Source: Paraspadella gotoi
Taxonomy: Eukaryota > Chaetognatha
Assembly: GCA_051294375.1 (NCBI GenBank)
Contig: CM119264.1
Coordinates: 27,830,353-27,894,352, forward strand
Length of the DNA stretch: 64,000 nt
Reading direction: 5' to 3'
The position numbers and the translations under genes were made by a program. This document shows positions 60,912-64,000 of this stretch, one piece after another. The notes under the pieces are model-generated. The model ran no database searches. It was not told the DNA's origin and was given only the letters and a program-made list of their open reading frames with translations. Every line of letters starts with the position of its first letter. Position 1 is the stretch's first letter.

Positions 60912-61063
60912 GGGGGTTCGCGGCGGCCAAGATTCTTCTCGGAATGTCCAAAGATGCGGAGCACTTCCAACAGCTCAAGCAACTTTGTAGAGAGAACTTA
61001 ATATCCAGTTAATGATCGGAGTGACCCGAAAAACGACTGCAGTTGCAATCACATCAGCTCGAG
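60912..61063 (+). CDS. Unidentified exon candidate with a probable 1-bp error
   Basis: It reads FAAAKILLGMSKDAEHFQQL, KQLCRENLISS and a stop, while the +1 frame continues NDRSDPKNDCSCNHISSR to a donor AG/GTAGGG at 61064. One missing base would make a single open exon that joins 61511-61605 in phase 2. No family is recognised. Confidence 0.35.
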
Positions 61064-61510
61064 GTAGGGCTCGAGGAATTATCGTGTAATTTCTTGCTTG
61101 ACCAAGCATTGTATTGTTATTTCATAGATGTTCACTTTGTTTAGCCTTTTAGATATTATGACTTTTTTCGTTAATGATTTTCTAACAGGAATGATGTGCG
61201 ATATTTATATAAAAGACGAGGGCTGGAGGGTAATCTAACCAATTTTGTGTAGATGAGCACACTATTTTCTGAGGATAGCTAACAATTCTATCCCAATAAT
61301 CAATAAATAATATTTAATTTAAATAACGAAAGTTTCCATAGTATTTTAGAAATAGAAATTAAAAAAATTAAATAAATAAATCGTTAAACATTAATTATTA
61401 ATCAATTATTTAATATATTGAAATACAAAAGACTTGAGATAGTGTAACAAGTAAATTTTTTTCAATTTTCATAGATTAATTATTTTAAACAATAATTTCA
61501 TTTTGCTCAG

Positions 61511-61605
61511 GCGCAGAAACGAATTGGAAACTCTTTACAGAGCCTCCTACCTGAACAACTTCTCCGTAAATTTGGGAGAGCTCGCCATCTTTAATTACGT
61601 CGAGG
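61511..61605 (+). CDS. Unidentified exon candidate
   Basis: Acceptor TTTTGCTCAG; RRNELETLYRASYLNNFSVN and LGELAIFNYVE; ends GAG G/GTAAGT, a consensus donor. It joins the previous candidate in phase. The product is unknown, and further exons are not found before the gap at 62350. Confidence 0.45.
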
Positions 61606-61920
61606 GTAAGTTTGAATCGATCGAGTCTTCGTTGTCGTTTTCATCGTCGTCGTCGTCGTCGTCGCTTCATCTTTGTCATCGTTGTCGCTTGTGTCATTTC
61701 ATTGGTATTACATTTTCATCGTTCTTGTTCGTCGTTGACGGCAGTGGCTTCAACATTTTACTGTCATACCTCAATTTTGCTGTATGAGAGCATGCCCAGA
61801 CGAATGCAGGCAGTAGTCGATGCCGATGAAGGGCATACCAATTATTGAGAATGTTTTACCCATGTTGTGTATACTTTTTATGGAATAAATAAATTATGTT
61901 ATATACTTTTTTCCTAGATA
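61606..61920. other. Intron-like sequence with (GTC)n
   Basis: It follows the GTAAGT donor and contains a (CGT)n run at 61642-61662. The rest, to the reverse-transcriptase fragment, shows nothing definable. Confidence 0.5.
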
Positions 61921-61924
61921 GTAC

Positions 61925-62349
61925 AATTGTTTGAGCACTGTCTCTTGTTAGAAATTGGGCATTATCTTTTTTCAATGACTTGCAATTTTGGTTATAAGAA
62001 ATCTCATACTTCTCATGCAATGTTCCACTCTACGAACCTGCATAGATATTTTCATGTTCATGGTTCGGGTTTTACTAGTACATTATGGATTGTAGCAAGG
62101 TTTGACAAAGTGAATCATTATGTCTTTTACTAAGCTTATAATCGTGGATGCATTATGTTTCTTAAAAATCTTGGTATACTGGTTAGCAACTTAAAAGTAA
62201 TGTAGATGGAAAAGTACCATTAGTGATCATTTGTAGTGTCTTCTGGCGTACGCCAAGGAGGAGTCCTCAGTCCTTACTTATGGGCAGTATATGTCAACGA
62301 TTTATTTTGGACTAAAAAATCAGTTATGGTTGTTACATAGGACATATTT
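61925..62349 (+). pseudogene. Non-LTR retrotransposon reverse transcriptase fragment
   Basis: 61930-62130 reads LFEHCLLLEIGHYLFS.., NFGYKKSHTSHAMF and ARFDKVNHYVFY, which align with RT blocks of the (Q)FGFKKG..S..HA and (L)D..KAFD.VNH type. After frameshifts, 62226-62340 reads SSGVRQGGVLSPYLWAVYVN, DLFW, the RT block GVRQGGVLSP..L..Y..DL of Jockey/CR1-like non-LTR elements. The YADD-type active site would lie beyond the gap. At least two frame changes and stops show it is dead or badly assembled. It probably sits in the intron after 61605. Confidence 0.8.
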
Positions 62350-62374
62350 NNNNNNNNNNNNNNNNNNNNNNNNN
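62350..62374. other. 25-N assembly gap
   Basis: Right of it, sequence restarts with a copy of 55688 onwards. Confidence 1.
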
Positions 62375-62563
62375 TTTATGCAAATTTTTCGACTTTTAAT
62401 TTCACCCCGAAAATTACAGCGTGAAAAAGAATAAGAAATAATCAATTCTCAAAGTCTGTCTCTCTCTCTCTCTTTCTTTCTTTTCTTTTTTTCTTTCTTT
62501 CTTTCTTTCTTTCTTCTCTTCTCTCTCTCTCTCTCTTCTTCTTTCTTCTTTCTTTCTTTCTTT

Positions 62564-62604
<41 letters not shown>

Positions 62605-62813
62605 TTTCTTTTCTTCTTTCTTTCTTTCTTTCTTCTCTCTCTCTCTCTCTCTCTCTCACAACACTCATTCTCTTCTCCTTCCCCTCAGACGCCTTTCCAC
62701 GTTTAACAGCAAAAAAATATCCTGTTTAAACAAAATAACGACTCAGGAAAAAAAAAACTAATAACGTAGCTCGAGAAAAAAAAAAGGAAAAAAAAATAAG
62801 GAAAAAAGAGAAA

Positions 62814-63062
62814 ATGAATTTTCTTTTGCTTCTTTTTCTTCTCGCCGAAATCGTTTCTCCGACTCTTGGACAAGAAAGAGAAAATGAGTCTTTTCCCGGA
62901 AATGCGGACGTTAATGAGTATGGCGTCGCCGACGACGACGACGACGACGACGACGGGGGATACTACGTCGTTGATGATGTGGACGACGACGACGACGACG
63001 ATGAAGATGATAAACTCGACGGATCTGATAACGAAATCTACGAAGACAACTGGTTTTCTTAT
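62814..63062 (+). CDS. Protease exon A, right copy (signal peptide and Asp-rich pro-region)
   Basis: 83 codons from ATG. The hydrophobic core FLLLLFLLAEIV is followed by a likely cleavage after LGQ or SPTLG. NES is a potential N-glycosylation site. The frame continues to a stop at 63086 if not spliced. Confidence 0.65.
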
Positions 63063-63605
63063 GTACCTTATAAAATGAGCGAATGAACGAATCTCTGAAT
63101 GATGGAATAATTTTCTTGTGAAAAAAATATTTTCTTTAAATTTTAAGGGCGTGAATAAATGTTGGGGGAAAAAATGAAATTATGAATTAGTGAAAACATG
63201 AAGGAATTAATGAATTAAAAAAATGGATCGAATTAATATAATTAAATATAAAAATGAACAAACAAATATGTAAAAATGTTAACAAATTAATGAATACTCA
63301 ATATTTTTTAATGGAATAAACAATAGATGAAAAAAAATTAATAAAGCAAAGTGAACGAATTAAATTAGAATAAAAGAACAAAGACAAATAAACAAAAGAA
63401 CAATCCCCAATTCTGCCTTCGTTTTTTTTTCCTCCGCAGAACAAAACTGTCGTCGATTCTCTTCGATTTCTTCGCCAAAACGAAGAAAACCTCGAATGCC
63501 GGTGTTGGTGCCGGTCTGCCGACGCAACCGGCAGCATCGTCAACACCGCGGCGCCGACGATGCCCACTCTGCGGAGCTGCACTGACGACCGGCACCCGGT
63601 GTGAC

Positions 63606-63668
<63 letters not shown>

Positions 63669-63857
63669 AGAGAGATGAGAGAGACATCTCAACTGCTCCA
63701 ACTCCCGACTCCAGGTCTACCCAGCCCGGATCAATGCTCGGGTCTAAACTCTAATCCTTTCCAAGGCTGCGGTCGACGAGTCTACGGAGAGACGGTGATC
63801 AATCGACCCCGAGTCGTGGGCGGGATGAACGCCATGAGGGGTACCTTACCCTGGCAG
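62814..63857 (+). CDS. S1A serine protease zymogen, right copy, exons A-C
   Basis: Exons 62814-63062, 63440-about 63598, 63715-63857; the catalytic exons lie outside the window. Exon A starts at ATG with a clear signal peptide (MNFLLLLFLLAEI..LGQ), then an acidic region with two Asp runs (about residues 38-46 and 54-65) and EIYEDNWFSY, ending TAT/GTACCT in phase 0. Exon B gives NKTVVDSLRFLRQNEENLEC and ECRCWC; its 3' end is frameshifted relative to the left copy. Exon C gives QCSGLNSNPFQGCGRRV, RPRVVGGMNAMRGTLPWQ. Asp-rich pro-regions suggest calcium binding or charge masking, which is inference. Exon A is intact here but broken in the left copy, so this copy defines the true N-terminus. Confidence 0.75.
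63440..63598 (+). CDS. Protease exon B, right copy
   Basis: Same acceptor and Cys cluster as the left copy. The end near 63580-63598 differs by several bases, and the expected G/GTGAGA donor is altered to CCG/GTGTGA. Confidence 0.55.
63715..63857 (+). CDS. Protease exon C, right copy (activation site)
   Basis: Open throughout; enters in phase 1 and leaves in phase 0 after TGG CAG. The next bases are TTGAGTAAT, one substitution from the GTGAGT consensus. R/VVGG is the zymogen cleavage site, and QGCGRR holds the Cys that would tether the pro-region to the catalytic domain. Confidence 0.7.
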
Positions 63858-64000
63858 TTGAGTAATTAGATAATTTGAATAACAAATTTTGATAATAGTC
63901 AATATTTTATTTTATCGGAAAAAGAGAAGAGGAGAGAAGGAGAGACATAAAGAAAGACAGATTGATAAAAAAAAAACACAGACAGACATAGAGACTGACA

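Larger units (their letters stand above)
62375..64000. repeat. Right copy of the protease 5' region block
   Basis: 62375-64000 matches 55688 to about 57260 in order: the TTTATGCAAATTTTTCGAC start, (CTTT)n tract, exons A-C, GA run, and the AGACAGATTGATAAAA tail. It runs off the window. Confidence 0.9.

Noticed and set aside
60912-61605. DEG/ENaC channel fragment
   Set aside because: The Cys spacing (CSC) and the following NNFSVNLGELAIF stretch suggested it, but the conserved CLP.C and pore motifs are absent.

Overview
This is a window of a eukaryotic, almost certainly metazoan, nuclear genome. Three things show this: GT-AG introns inside conserved protein families, tRNA-derived SINEs, and a landscape dominated by (CT)n/(GA)n and (ATT)n/(ATA)n microsatellites. 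A secreted trypsin-like zymogen and the very high simple-repeat load suggest an arthropod, possibly a crustacean. That assignment is inference; no species is identified. There are no bacterial operons, phage genes or CRISPR arrays. Most long open frames here are translations of (CT)n/(GA)n (SLSLSL or RERERE) and are not genes.

Layout. 1-2.8 kb: CT-rich DNA and a 781-bp TIR element of Tc1/mariner style. 2.8-2.9 kb: a possible first coding exon. 3.6-8.0 kb: one 2.2-kb sequence present twice across a 25-N gap. 9.0-12.5 kb: a phase-consistent three-exon gene for a single-pass membrane protein of about 229 residues. 12.5-22 kb: microsatellites and minisatellites, including a satellite of about 101 bp at 20.8-21.9 kb, with weak exon candidates. 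22.3-22.7 kb: a SINE next to a hammerhead-ribozyme-like motif inside a long inverted repeat. 23-29 kb: minisatellites, gaps and a duplicated 0.8-kb block. 29.1-32.9 kb: an LTR-like element with duplicated flanks. 33-43 kb: microsatellites and minisatellites plus a second SINE. 43.8-53.6 kb: a 4.7-kb sequence present twice across another 25-N gap, with an LTR fragment at the gap edge. 56.1-58.6 kb: exons of an S1A serine protease zymogen, with a third SINE in one intron. 59-61.6 kb: unidentified exon candidates among copies of a dispersed repeat. 61.9-62.35 kb: a decayed non-LTR reverse transcriptase. 62.4-64 kb: a second copy of the first three protease exons.

The two best genes are the membrane protein (exons 9043-9306, 11608-11779, 12238-12491) and the serine protease. 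The protease has a signal peptide, an Asp-rich pro-region, a Cys-rich segment, the R/VVGG activation site, and His and Asp catalytic exons; no Ser exon was found.

Three of the five 25-N gaps have the end of the left contig repeated at the start of the right contig. The two copies differ mainly by single-base insertions and deletions. This points to unmerged contig overlaps in an error-prone long-read assembly, so reading frames here cannot be trusted to the base, and apparent duplications should not be taken as biological without read-depth evidence.
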